Shown here: piece after piece, positions 1 through 6,680 of the stretch
Layout of the letters: the number at the start of each line of letters is the position of its first letter
Position numbering within the stretch: the first letter of the stretch is position 1
NCBI GenBank assembly: GCA_031431235.1
Contig: JANPDA010000315.1
Span: forward strand, 1-11,401
Direction: 5' to 3'
Origin: JANNSW01 sp031431235
Lineage (GTDB): Bacteria > Pseudomonadota > Alphaproteobacteria > Rhizobiales > Hyphomicrobiaceae
Length of the DNA: 11,401 bases
Notes under the pieces: model-generated
The model's database searches: none
Told to the model about the DNA's origin: nothing
What the model saw: only the letters and a program-made list of their open reading frames with translations
Position numbers and translations under genes: made by a program

Positions 1-42
1 ATGGCATTTGCGAGGCGAAACCACACTAGAATCATAGAGTTG

Positions 43-118
43 CTAGTGTCCTTTCATCTCCGAAATACGCTTCAGAGGACACTGCGAGGTTGAGCGTATT
101 TCGGAGACAGGACACTAG
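43..118. repeat. Long imperfect inverted repeat upstream of guaB
   Basis: The left arm is 43-71 and the right arm 93-118. The outer 10 bp (CTAGTGTCCT at 43-52 against AGGACACTAG at 109-118) and inner 15 bp (57-71 against 93-107) pair perfectly. They are separated by an asymmetric bulge of 4 nt (53-56) on the left and 1 nt (108) on the right. The loop is 21 nt (72-92). AGGACACT recurs inside the loop at 76-83, so the outer left arm has two possible partners. There is no T-tract after the stem, so it does not look like an intrinsic terminator. It may be a dispersed palindromic element or MITE, or a structured leader of guaB. The repeat itself is certain; its role is not. Confidence 0.85.
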
Positions 119-165
119 AAGCCAGGACGCCCGTACGGCGGCGCACTCAGTCCGGGAGATCGAAC

Positions 166-1665
166 ATGGCGAAGCGGCCCCGCGTCATTGCAGCCGAGAC
201 GGCGCTGACGTTCGACGATGTGCTGCTGCGGCCGGGCCCCTCCGAGGTGATGCCGGGCGAGACCGACACGGCGACCCGCGTCACCCGCCAGATCAGCCTC
301 AATATCCCGATCCTGTCGTCCGCCATGGACACTGTGACCGAAGCCCGCCTCGCCATCGCCATGGCACAGGCGGGCGGGATCGGCGTGATCCATCGCAATC
401 TGACGCCTGAGCAGCAGGCCGACCAGGTCGCGCAGGTGAAGAAGTTCGAAAGCGGCATGGTGGTCAATCCGGTGACCATCCATCCCACGGCCACGCTCGC
501 CGATGCCCACGCGGTGATGGAGCGCCACCGCATCTCCGGCATCCCGGTGGTGGAGCCGGCCAAGAAAGGCGAGCGCGAGGGACGCCTCGTTGGCATCCTG
601 ACCAACCGCGACGTGCGGTTCGCGACCGATCCGGGCCAGCCGGTCGCCGAGCTGATGACGACGGGCAAGCTCATCACCGTGCGCGAAGGCGTGAGCAAGG
701 ACGAGGCCAAGCGCCTCCTGCACAAGCACCGGATCGAGAAGCTGATCGTCGTCGACGACGCCTATCGCTGCATCGGCCTGATCACGGTCAAGGACATCGA
801 GAAGGCCGCGCTCAACCCCCATGCCTGCAAGGACGCCGAGGGGCGTCTACGGGTAGCGGCGGCAACGACCGTGGGCGATGAAGGCTTTGCCCGCAGCGAG
901 CGGCTGATCGCGGCCGGCGTCGATCTGCTGGTCGTGGATACGGCGCACGGCCATTCCAAGCGCGTGCTGGACGCGGTCGAGCGCATCAAGCGGCAATCGA
1001 ACGGGGTGCAGGTGCTCGCCGGCAACATCGCGACGGGCGACGGCGCCAAGGCGCTGATCGATGCCGGCGCGGATGCCGTCAAGGTCGGGATCGGGCCGGG
1101 CTCGATCTGCACCACACGGATCGTCGCCGGTGTCGGCGTGCCGCAATTGACGGCGATCCTCGATGCGGTCGAGGCCGCCAGCCGCCAGGGCATTCCCGTC
1201 ATTGCCGATGGCGGCATCAAATATTCGGGCGACCTCGCCAAGGCGATCGCGGCTGGTGCCGACGCGGCGATGATCGGCTCGCTGCTCGCCGGCACCGACG
1301 AGAGCCCCGGAGAAGTCTATCTCTACCAGGGCCGCTCCTACAAAGCTTATCGTGGTATGGGGTCGGTGGGCGCGATGGCGCGCGGCTCGGCCGACCGCTA
1401 TTTCCAGCAAGAGGTGAAGGACACCTTGAAGCTGGTGCCCGAGGGCATCGAGGGGCAGGTGCCCTTCAAGGGCCCGCTCGGCAGCGTGCTGCACCAGCTC
1501 GTGGGCGGTCTCAGGGCCGCCATGGGCTATGTGGGTGCCCGCACCATCCCCGAACTGCACGACAAAGCCGAGTTCATCCGCATCTCGAGCGCATCGCTGC
1601 GCGAAAGCCACACCCACGACGTGACGATCACCCGCGAGAGCCCGAACTATCCGGGGTCGACATGA
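166..1665 (+). CDS. guaB: Inosine-5'-monophosphate dehydrogenase
   Basis: Cytosolic enzyme that oxidises IMP to XMP with NAD+, the committed step of GMP synthesis. The 499-residue length is normal for bacterial IMPDH. Visible parts are an N-terminal TFDDVLLRP motif (residues 15-23), a Bateman module of two CBS domains (about 97-215), and the catalytic loop GPGSICTTR with nucleophile Cys315. It also has the IMP-binding DGG at 348-350, the GMGS loop at 397-400 and the mobile flap LVPEGIEGQVPFKG (423-436). All key residues are present, so it should be active. A ribosome-binding site GGGAGA (154-159) sits 6 nt before the ATG. The stop codon overlaps the start of the next gene by 4 bp (ATGA), implying translational coupling. 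The upstream region carries a long inverted repeat that may belong to its leader; I could not identify a convincing promoter there. Confidence 0.98.
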   Translation: MAKRPRVIAAETALTFDDVLLRPGPSEVMPGETDTATRVTRQISLNIPILSSAMDTVTEARLAIAMAQAGGIGVIHRNLTPEQQADQVAQVKKFESGMVVNPVTIHPTATLADAHAVMERHRISGIPVVEPAKKGEREGRLVGILTNRDVRFATDPGQPVAELMTTGKLITVREGVSKDEAKRLLHKHRIEKLIVVDDAYRCIGLITVKDIEKAALNPHACKDAEGRLRVAAATTVGDEGFARSERLIAAGVDLLVVDTAHGHSKRVLDAVERIKRQSNGVQVLAGNIATGDGAKALIDAGADAVKVGIGPGSICTTRIVAGVGVPQLTAILDAVEAASRQGIPVIADGGIKYSGDLAKAIAAGADAAMIGSLLAGTDESPGEVYLYQGRSYKAYRGMGSVGAMARGSADRYFQQEVKDTLKLVPEGIEGQVPFKGPLGSVLHQLVGGLRAAMGYVGARTIPELHDKAEFIRISSASLRESHTHDVTITRESPNYPGST

Positions 1666-2414
1666 TCGAGGATGCTCTCGCGGCGGCGATCCGCGAGAAA
1701 AAGGAGCAACTGGACGCCAATCGGCCGCTCTGGGGGGCTGCGCTCGAAGGGCTCCGGCACTACTATGACGTCGAGCTGACCTACACCTCGAATGCGATCG
1801 AGGGCAACACGCTGAGCCATTCCGAGACCGCGCTCGTCATCGAGAAGGGAATAACGGTTGGCGGCAAGCTCCTCGAGGAGCACCTCGAGGCGCAGGATCT
1901 CTACGCGGCGGTTGGGTACATGCGCGGGCTGGCGTCGGCGGGACGGGCGATCGGCGAGAGCGATGTGGTGGAGCTGCACCGCCGCGTGGTGCTGCGGTCG
2001 AAGCCTGCGATCGCTGGAGTGTACAGCCGGCTGCCGCGGCGCATTGCCGGCTCGGCGGTCGTATTCCCCAATCCGGCGAAGATTCCAGACTTGATGGCCG
2101 GGCTCGGAGCATGGCTCGAGGCGAGCGGCAACGACTATGAAACGGCGCTCGAAGCCCATCTGCGGCTGGTTGCCATTCACCCTTTCGCCGATGGCAACGG
2201 ACGGACGGCGCGCCTCCTCATGAACCTGATGCTGATCCGTGGTGGCTATCCGCCGGTCGCCGTGCGGCTGGACGACCGCAAGGCCTATATCGACGCGATC
2301 GAGCACGCTCAGCTCTCGGGCGACAAGGATGCGTTCGCCGGTCTGCTCGCGCGCCGGCTCGACGCGACGCTCGCCGACTACGTGGCCGCATGCAGCGAGG
2401 CGAACCAGCCATGA
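1662..2414 (+). CDS. Fic-domain protein, class II (N-terminally self-inhibited), probable AMP-transferase
   Basis: The Fic core motif HPFADGNGRTAR is complete at residues 173-184, with catalytic His173, phosphate-binding loop and Arg. Known Fic enzymes move AMP (less often other phosphate-containing groups) from a nucleotide to a target side chain. An inhibitory motif [S/T]xxxE[G/N] is present near the N terminus as S43-N-A-I-E47-G48. This makes it a class II Fic protein whose own helix blocks ATP binding until relieved. A target-docking flap is plausible around SAVVFPNP (131-138). There is no signal peptide, so it is cytosolic. The 250-residue protein starts inside the guaB stop (ATGA) and ends inside the start of the rsmB-like gene (ATGA), so all three are probably co-translated. 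The target is unknown. No separate antitoxin gene is present, as expected when the inhibitory helix is built in. Confidence 0.92.
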   Translation: MIEDALAAAIREKKEQLDANRPLWGAALEGLRHYYDVELTYTSNAIEGNTLSHSETALVIEKGITVGGKLLEEHLEAQDLYAAVGYMRGLASAGRAIGESDVVELHRRVVLRSKPAIAGVYSRLPRRIAGSAVVFPNPAKIPDLMAGLGAWLEASGNDYETALEAHLRLVAIHPFADGNGRTARLLMNLMLIRGGYPPVAVRLDDRKAYIDAIEHAQLSGDKDAFAGLLARRLDATLADYVAACSEANQP

Positions 2415-3709
2415 GGCCTGCAGGCCGCCTCTCCGGCGCGATCGAGGTGTTGGACGACATCCTCACCCGCCACCGGCCCGTGGCGGACGCCCTCTCCGAC
2501 TGGGGCAAGTCGCACCGGTTCGCGGGCTCGGGCGATCGGGCTGCAATCGGGGCGCTCGTCTATGACGCACTGAGACATAGGCTCTCGACCGGCTGGCGCA
2601 TGGCTGCCGACACGCCGCGAGCGCTCGCGCTCGGCACCGCCGCGCTCGCCTGGAAGCTCGATGTGGAGCAGGTCGTAGCCCTGTGCGATGGCGTGGATCA
2701 CGCGCCCTCGCCCTCGAGCGAGGATGAGCGCTCCGGGCTCATGCGCGATACCGCTGCTGCGCCGGCCCACATTCAGGCCAACGTGCCCGAGTGGCTCTGG
2801 CCAGCATTTGTCGATCGCTTCGGGGACCGGGCGATCGCGGAAGGGCAGGCACTCTGCCAACGGGCGCCCGCCGACATCCGCTGCAACACCTTGAAAGCCT
2901 CGCGTGAGCGGGTCTTGAAGGCGCTCGAACCCTTCAAAGCGACGGCGACGCTCTTATCCCCGGTCGGGGTTCGCGTGCCGCCTGCCGACGGAGCGGGCCG
3001 GACGCCCAACCTGCAGCCCGAGGCCGCCTTTCAAGCCGGCTGGATCGAGTTCCAGGACGAGGCGTCCCAGCTCGCGGCGCTGGTCGCGGCGGCCGCCCAT
3101 CCGGCCAATGGCCAGGTGCTCGACTATTGCGCGGGCGGTGGCGGCAAGACGCTCGCCATGGCCGCAGCCAAGGCCAACAAAGGCCAGATCTACGCCCACG
3201 ACGCCGATCGCCACCGGCTCGGCCCCATTCACCAGCGCATTCAGCGCGCAGGCGTGCGCAACGTGCAAGTCCGCCCGCCGAGGCCGGGCGCGCTCGACGA
3301 TCTCGCCGGTCGGATGGATCTGGTGCTGGTCGACGCGCCATGCACCGGCACCGGCGTCTGGCGGCGGCGGCCCGAGGCGAAGTGGCGCCTCTCGCCCGAA
3401 GCGCTCGCCAAGCGCAAGCAGGAGCAGCGCACGATCCTGGGTGATGCGGCCCGGTTCGTGAAGCCGGGCGGACGCCTCGTCTATGTCACCTGCTCGCTGC
3501 TGGCCGAGGAGAACGAGGGACAGGTGGCCGCGTTCCGCGAGGCCCACCCTGAGTTCGCGCTCGTGCCGATGGAGCCGCTCTGGCAGGCGGTCGCTGGCAA
3601 GGAAGCGACGTTGCCCGCAGCCTCGTCGGCCGGATCGCTGTTCCTGTCGCCGGCTTCGACCGGGACGGACGGCTTCTACGTGGCGGTGCTGCAAAGCGGC
3701 ACGACCTGA
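2411..3709 (+). CDS. rsmB: RsmB-type 16S rRNA (cytosine-C5)-methyltransferase
   Basis: SAM-dependent RNA m5C methyltransferase of the RsmB/NOP2 family. The 432 residues are close to the length of E. coli RsmB (C967 of 16S rRNA). The N-terminal third (about 10-120) is alpha-helical and fits the NusB-like domain. The Rossmann-fold catalytic half shows SAM motif I, LDYCAGGGGKT (237-247). It also has DAPCTGTGVWRRRPEAKWR (308-326) with Cys311 that assists product release, and YVTCSLLAEENE (358-369) with catalytic Cys361. I chose the ATG at 2411 because it overlaps the Fic stop (ATGA) and begins at the expected N terminus; an in-frame start at 2390 lies inside the Fic gene and looks unlikely. The exact rRNA target is assigned by family only; an RsmF-like or other rRNA m5C role cannot be excluded. 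Confidence 0.9.
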   Translation: MRPAGRLSGAIEVLDDILTRHRPVADALSDWGKSHRFAGSGDRAAIGALVYDALRHRLSTGWRMAADTPRALALGTAALAWKLDVEQVVALCDGVDHAPSPSSEDERSGLMRDTAAAPAHIQANVPEWLWPAFVDRFGDRAIAEGQALCQRAPADIRCNTLKASRERVLKALEPFKATATLLSPVGVRVPPADGAGRTPNLQPEAAFQAGWIEFQDEASQLAALVAAAAHPANGQVLDYCAGGGGKTLAMAAAKANKGQIYAHDADRHRLGPIHQRIQRAGVRNVQVRPPRPGALDDLAGRMDLVLVDAPCTGTGVWRRRPEAKWRLSPEALAKRKQEQRTILGDAARFVKPGGRLVYVTCSLLAEENEGQVAAFREAHPEFALVPMEPLWQAVAGKEATLPAASSAGSLFLSPASTGTDGFYVAVLQSGTT

Positions 3710-3729
3710 GAGCCCGGAGAAGCCTGTCA

Positions 3730-3758
3730 TTGACGGGATTGGTCGCCAAGCATATAGG
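3730..3758 (+). promoter_or_regulatory. Sigma70-like promoter for the membrane protein gene
   Basis: TTGACG at 3730-3735 and TATAGG at 3753-3758 are separated by exactly 17 bp. Transcription would begin near 3765, about 25 nt before the ATG at 3790. It lies in the 80-bp gap after the rsmB-like stop codon. The match makes the TTG at 3730 better explained as a -35 box than as a start codon, although a GGAGAAG stretch sits just upstream of it. Confidence 0.55.
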
Positions 3759-3789
3759 TCGGCAACAATTCTTGATCGGCGGGACGAAT

Positions 3790-4182
3790 ATGGCGCTCAT
3801 CGTCACGGTTGCCGTTGCCATCATTCTGGCAGTCGAGTATGCGGCAGGAGCAATACTGACGAGCACTGTAGGTTTGGGTGCGACCGATGTGGGCCAGGGA
3901 ACGCAGCTGTTCCCGACGGTGATTCTGACGGCTGCGACATTCTTTGGAATTTATTCCAAGGCGATCATGCAGACCGTGTTTTCCGGCAAGGCGCTGAGCC
4001 AGGCCTTCTCGGCACGCGACGCGGTCCTTGCAGCCGTGCTGTCGCCGCTCGCCATGTACGCAATTTTCGATGCGATCAACGAGATCGAGAGCCTGTTGCT
4101 GCTGGGTATCATCAGTTTCCAGAACGGTTTCTTCTTCAACAACCTGCTCGCATTCTTCGAGGGCGCAGGGAAAAAAGCCTGA
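3790..4182 (+). CDS. Small integral membrane protein of unknown family
   Basis: I do not recognise this 130-residue protein. It is very hydrophobic, with probable membrane segments at about 3-23, 40-60, 77-96 and 101-121. The N-terminal segment could also act as a signal anchor. The tail ends in two lysines. A polar, glycine-rich stretch (28-38) links the first two segments, and acidic residues (D94, N97, E98, E100) lie just before the last one. The gene is visibly less GC-rich than its neighbours, which may reflect its hydrophobic content or a different origin. I placed the start at the ATG at 3790, preceded by GCGGGA, because a promoter overlaps the alternative TTG at 3730; that start would add 20 residues. 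It has its own likely promoter and is followed after 39 bp by a secreted metalloprotease-like gene on the same strand, so the two may be co-transcribed. Confidence 0.75.
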   Translation: MALIVTVAVAIILAVEYAAGAILTSTVGLGATDVGQGTQLFPTVILTAATFFGIYSKAIMQTVFSGKALSQAFSARDAVLAAVLSPLAMYAIFDAINEIESLLLLGIISFQNGFFFNNLLAFFEGAGKKA

Positions 4183-4221
4183 CCTTGCATTCCCTGTTCC
4201 GTTCGGCGTGTGGGGGCGATC

Positions 4222-5952
4222 ATGGGTTGCAGTTCTTGTTGGATTTCTCGCGCGGGCTCTGGCCTCTGCCTGATGCTCGGCGCAGTCGTGGGAGCCAGCG
4301 CCACCGATGTCGCCGCCCAGATCGATGGGTTCCCCCGGACTGCTGTCGAAAGTGGATGGACCTCCGACCGCTACACCAGAATCCTCGAGCGCTACGTGCC
4401 GGCAGATGGTGGCAACAGGATCTGTGTCAACGTCCTCGATCAGGACGCTGGCTGCATTCCCATCTTCGTTCTGAAGCACCAGGCGTCCGCCGATCTCGCC
4501 GTCTCGGATGCCCATCCTGAGGCCAAGGGCCTCAGCCTCAATGCCAAAGCGCTCTCGGCCGGCTACATCCTCATCGACGATCTGCTGCTCGATTTCATCT
4601 TCGTCAATGCGTTGAACCAGAAGACGCTGATGTTCGCCGACCACGGCGATCCCAATGCCGCGACAGGCGCCGAGTCGGATCTGGTGCTTGCCACGCTGCA
4701 GCAGCTCGCCAATCTCCGGTTCTCGCTGAAAGGCGATCCGGAGCTTGCGGCAATCGGCTGGAAGAGCGTCAGCGAGCTGGCCGACCTCTGGCTCGCGAGG
4801 GACCCGGACGAAGCCTCGCTCGAGTTCACCGCAACCTTCTTCGCCCTGCTCCTCGAGCACGAGATCGCGCATCTGGGCATTGGGCTGTCCTGGTTCGAGA
4901 AGATGCTGCGCAAGGGCAGCCTGGTCTTCGACCGGCGAGCTCTGATCGAGGAGGAGCGGCGCGCCGACCGCATCGGCATGGATCGTATCTACAAAGTCGT
5001 GGGCGAAGCGCTCGGCCGGAGCCAGCCGGGCTACGATCAGCAGTTCGCCGACCTCATGCAGGGCCAGCCTTTCACGGTCGACGACGTGCGCAGCATGCTC
5101 GCCTCCCAGCATGCGCTGAGCTTTGCCAACTTCCTGCGCGACATCTCGATCTCGACCGCCTTCGACGGCTTCCGAGAGAGCCCGGCCGAGCAGAACGTCG
5201 TGACCTGGATCTTCAGGCCCTGTAGCGAGCGTGTGAAGCGCGACGACGTCTATATCGGCGATCCGCGTGACCTGCGTGGCGCGGTCCTGCGGGACCTGCC
5301 GGTCTTGACCGCGGAAGAGTTCGCGAAAATGCGCTCGCGCTGGGTGGGAATCGTCTCGGAGGAGACGCACGACCACAACCTGATCCGCGTTGCCAGTATG
5401 TACGAGGAGATCGAGCGGCGGGACATTTTCGGCATGTACCGGACGCTGGGGCAGGCTCCCTACACGTTATTGCTGCGGGCACTTGTCGAGAACAAGCCTT
5501 CCCTCGTCTGGGAGCATTATGGCGATCCCGAGCACCCCATGCCCAACGCCGACAAGGCGGCGATACTCTCGGTGCTTGCCCCGCATGGCCTCGAGCCGGC
5601 GGTGACCTGCCCGGAGGGCGATTGCTACGTGGCGAGGATCGCCGGCCTCGGGCTCGTCGAGGTCATCACGCGCGGCCCGAAGGTTCTCCGGCTCCGTGCC
5701 AGCCTGACGCTGAGCCCCGATCACTCCGAGGACGACATCAAGGCATTGCTCACACTTGCACCGCTCCTCGATGCCGCGGGCATCGGGCTGCACGAGATGG
5801 AGCGGGCTCTGTTGGAGGTGCGGCGACCGATCCGCGAATGCTATTTCGGCACGACGATGCTCGAGTTGGAGCATGCCAGGGTTTTCTCGACAAGCCTCGA
5901 CCACAAGGGCAAGCTCTTTCTCGACGTGTCGGCGTTGACGAATGTGGAGTGA
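4222..5952 (+). CDS. Secreted protein with HExxH metalloprotease core (M48-like)
   Basis: The 576-residue protein starts with a probable signal peptide: a hydrophobic run at about 14-27 with small residues, and possible cleavage near ASA (25-27) or VAA (30-32). It should therefore act in the cell envelope. The zinc-protease motif is HEIAH (213-217) in a helix, followed by EEERRAD (243-249). This fits the ExxAD third-ligand pattern of M48-type peptidases at the expected distance. The remaining ~320 residues show no domain I recognise. They contain isolated cysteines (C334, C540) and a close pair (C463, C468); C68 and C78 lie before the protease core. I chose the ATG at 4222 because GGGGG at 4212-4216 is a good ribosome-binding site; a GTG at 4210 is in frame. 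Substrate unknown. Another gluzincin family with a similar motif order is possible. Confidence 0.8.
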   Translation: MGCSSCWISRAGSGLCLMLGAVVGASATDVAAQIDGFPRTAVESGWTSDRYTRILERYVPADGGNRICVNVLDQDAGCIPIFVLKHQASADLAVSDAHPEAKGLSLNAKALSAGYILIDDLLLDFIFVNALNQKTLMFADHGDPNAATGAESDLVLATLQQLANLRFSLKGDPELAAIGWKSVSELADLWLARDPDEASLEFTATFFALLLEHEIAHLGIGLSWFEKMLRKGSLVFDRRALIEEERRADRIGMDRIYKVVGEALGRSQPGYDQQFADLMQGQPFTVDDVRSMLASQHALSFANFLRDISISTAFDGFRESPAEQNVVTWIFRPCSERVKRDDVYIGDPRDLRGAVLRDLPVLTAEEFAKMRSRWVGIVSEETHDHNLIRVASMYEEIERRDIFGMYRTLGQAPYTLLLRALVENKPSLVWEHYGDPEHPMPNADKAAILSVLAPHGLEPAVTCPEGDCYVARIAGLGLVEVITRGPKVLRLRASLTLSPDHSEDDIKALLTLAPLLDAAGIGLHEMERALLEVRRPIRECYFGTTMLELEHARVFSTSLDHKGKLFLDVSALTNVE

Positions 5953-6035
5953 GCCGCGAATCGAATGCATGCGGTGATCCGGCCACCCGCGTTCCGGCAA
6001 GAGCGTGCACGCGACCAACACACAGGAAGCTTCGG

Positions 6036-6494
6036 ATGCCCACGAGCCACATCATCACTTTCGCCATCTTCGCCGGCCTGACGATCCTCGCCGCGCTCGT
6101 TGGCAGCCAGTTCATGCCGGGTGAATGGTACGCGACCCTGCAGAAGCCGGCCTGGACGCCACCCGGCTGGCTGTTCGCTCCGGTCTGGTCGCTGCTCTAC
6201 CTGATGATCGCCGTTTCGGGCTGGCTCGCTTGGCGAGCCTGTGGGCTGGGCCTCGCGACCAGCCTCTGGTTCGTCCAGATGGCGGCGAACGCTCTCTGGT
6301 CATACTTGTTTTTCGGGTTGCACCGAATCGATCTGGCGCTCGTCGATATCGTATTTCTGCTGGTGGTGATCGTCACTTATGCGGTGGTCGTCTGGCCGCG
6401 CGCGCGCGCGGCCGCGTTGCTGTTCGTTCCCTATGCATTCTGGGTCGGTTTCGCTTCACTTCTCAACGGTGCGATCTGGCGCCTGAATACTTGA
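6036..6494 (+). CDS. tspO: TspO/MBR family tryptophan-rich membrane protein
   Basis: Five-helix membrane protein of the TspO/peripheral benzodiazepine receptor family, which binds porphyrins and related hydrophobic ligands and is linked to tetrapyrrole handling and stress. The 152-residue length matches the family. Signature stretches are WYATLQKPAWTPPGWLFAPVW (31-51), WFVQMAANALWSYLFF (78-93) and the C-terminal PYAFWVGFASLLNGAIW (132-148). It is rich in tryptophan and has five hydrophobic segments. An AGGAAG ribosome-binding site (6024-6029) lies 6 nt before the ATG, which fixes the start well inside a longer open frame. An 83-bp gap follows the protease-like gene; I see no terminator on either side. 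The gene contains a 20-bp GC palindrome (6394-6413). Confidence 0.95.
   Translation: MPTSHIITFAIFAGLTILAALVGSQFMPGEWYATLQKPAWTPPGWLFAPVWSLLYLMIAVSGWLAWRACGLGLATSLWFVQMAANALWSYLFFGLHRIDLALVDIVFLLVVIVTYAVVVWPRARAAALLFVPYAFWVGFASLLNGAIWRLNT
6394..6413. repeat. GC-alternating perfect palindrome inside tspO
   Basis: The 20 bp read GGCC, then 12 alternating G/C bases, then GGCC, identical on both strands. The run encodes the loop residues PRARAA of TspO (121-126). Alternating GC runs are prone to Z-DNA formation and dinucleotide slippage; a change of one CG unit would shift the tspO reading frame. Confidence 0.9.
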
Positions 6495-6573
6495 ACGGCA
6501 CGCCCCGCGACCGCTGCGTGACTACCGTGTCGAAGCCCACGAAAATTGTGATTGGATGAGTGGTTTGCGCCAC

Positions 6574-6603
6574 TTGCATTCCCTGTCGCTTCGCACATAT
6601 ATG
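6574..6603 (+). promoter_or_regulatory. Possible promoter of the kamA operon with flanking direct repeats
   Basis: TTGCAT (6574-6579) and TATATG (6598-6603) are spaced by 18 bp in the 186-bp gap before kamA. The -35 box is weak. The -10 box is flanked by two copies of GCTTCGCA, at 6588-6595 and 6609-6616, 21 bp apart start to start, or two helical turns. This is a plausible operator layout. A second pair, GCATGCAA, occurs at 6614-6621 and 6653-6660. There is no other obvious promoter for the four-gene unit. Confidence 0.35.
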
Positions 6604-6680
6604 CGCCGGCTTCGCATGCAAACCCACGAACGGCGATGGTCGCCGAGGGACGGCATGCAATCAGGAGATCGATCAGATCC

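Noticed and set aside
1..93. Short open frame starting ATG at position 1 (30 codons)
   Set aside because: It runs through the inverted repeat, has no visible ribosome-binding site within the window and no recognisable protein features.
23..120. ACACTAGAA direct repeats (23-31 and 112-120) as a target-site duplication
   Set aside because: The right copy overlaps the end of the inverted repeat, so the two copies do not flank the palindrome as a duplication should.
3730..3789. TTG start at 3730 for the membrane protein
   Set aside because: The TTG coincides with a good -35 box 17 bp from a -10 box, and the added 20 residues are not hydrophobic. The ATG at 3790 fits better.
4184..4197. 14-bp direct repeat CTTGCATTCCCTGT, also at 6573-6586
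   Set aside because: Both copies are in gaps before genes, but one 14-bp match in 11 kb is not far from chance. Only the second copy is followed by a plausible -10 box.
6463..6660. Minus-strand open frame covering the gap between tspO and kamA
   Set aside because: It overlaps the end of tspO, has no ribosome-binding site or family resemblance, and looks like an antisense shadow.
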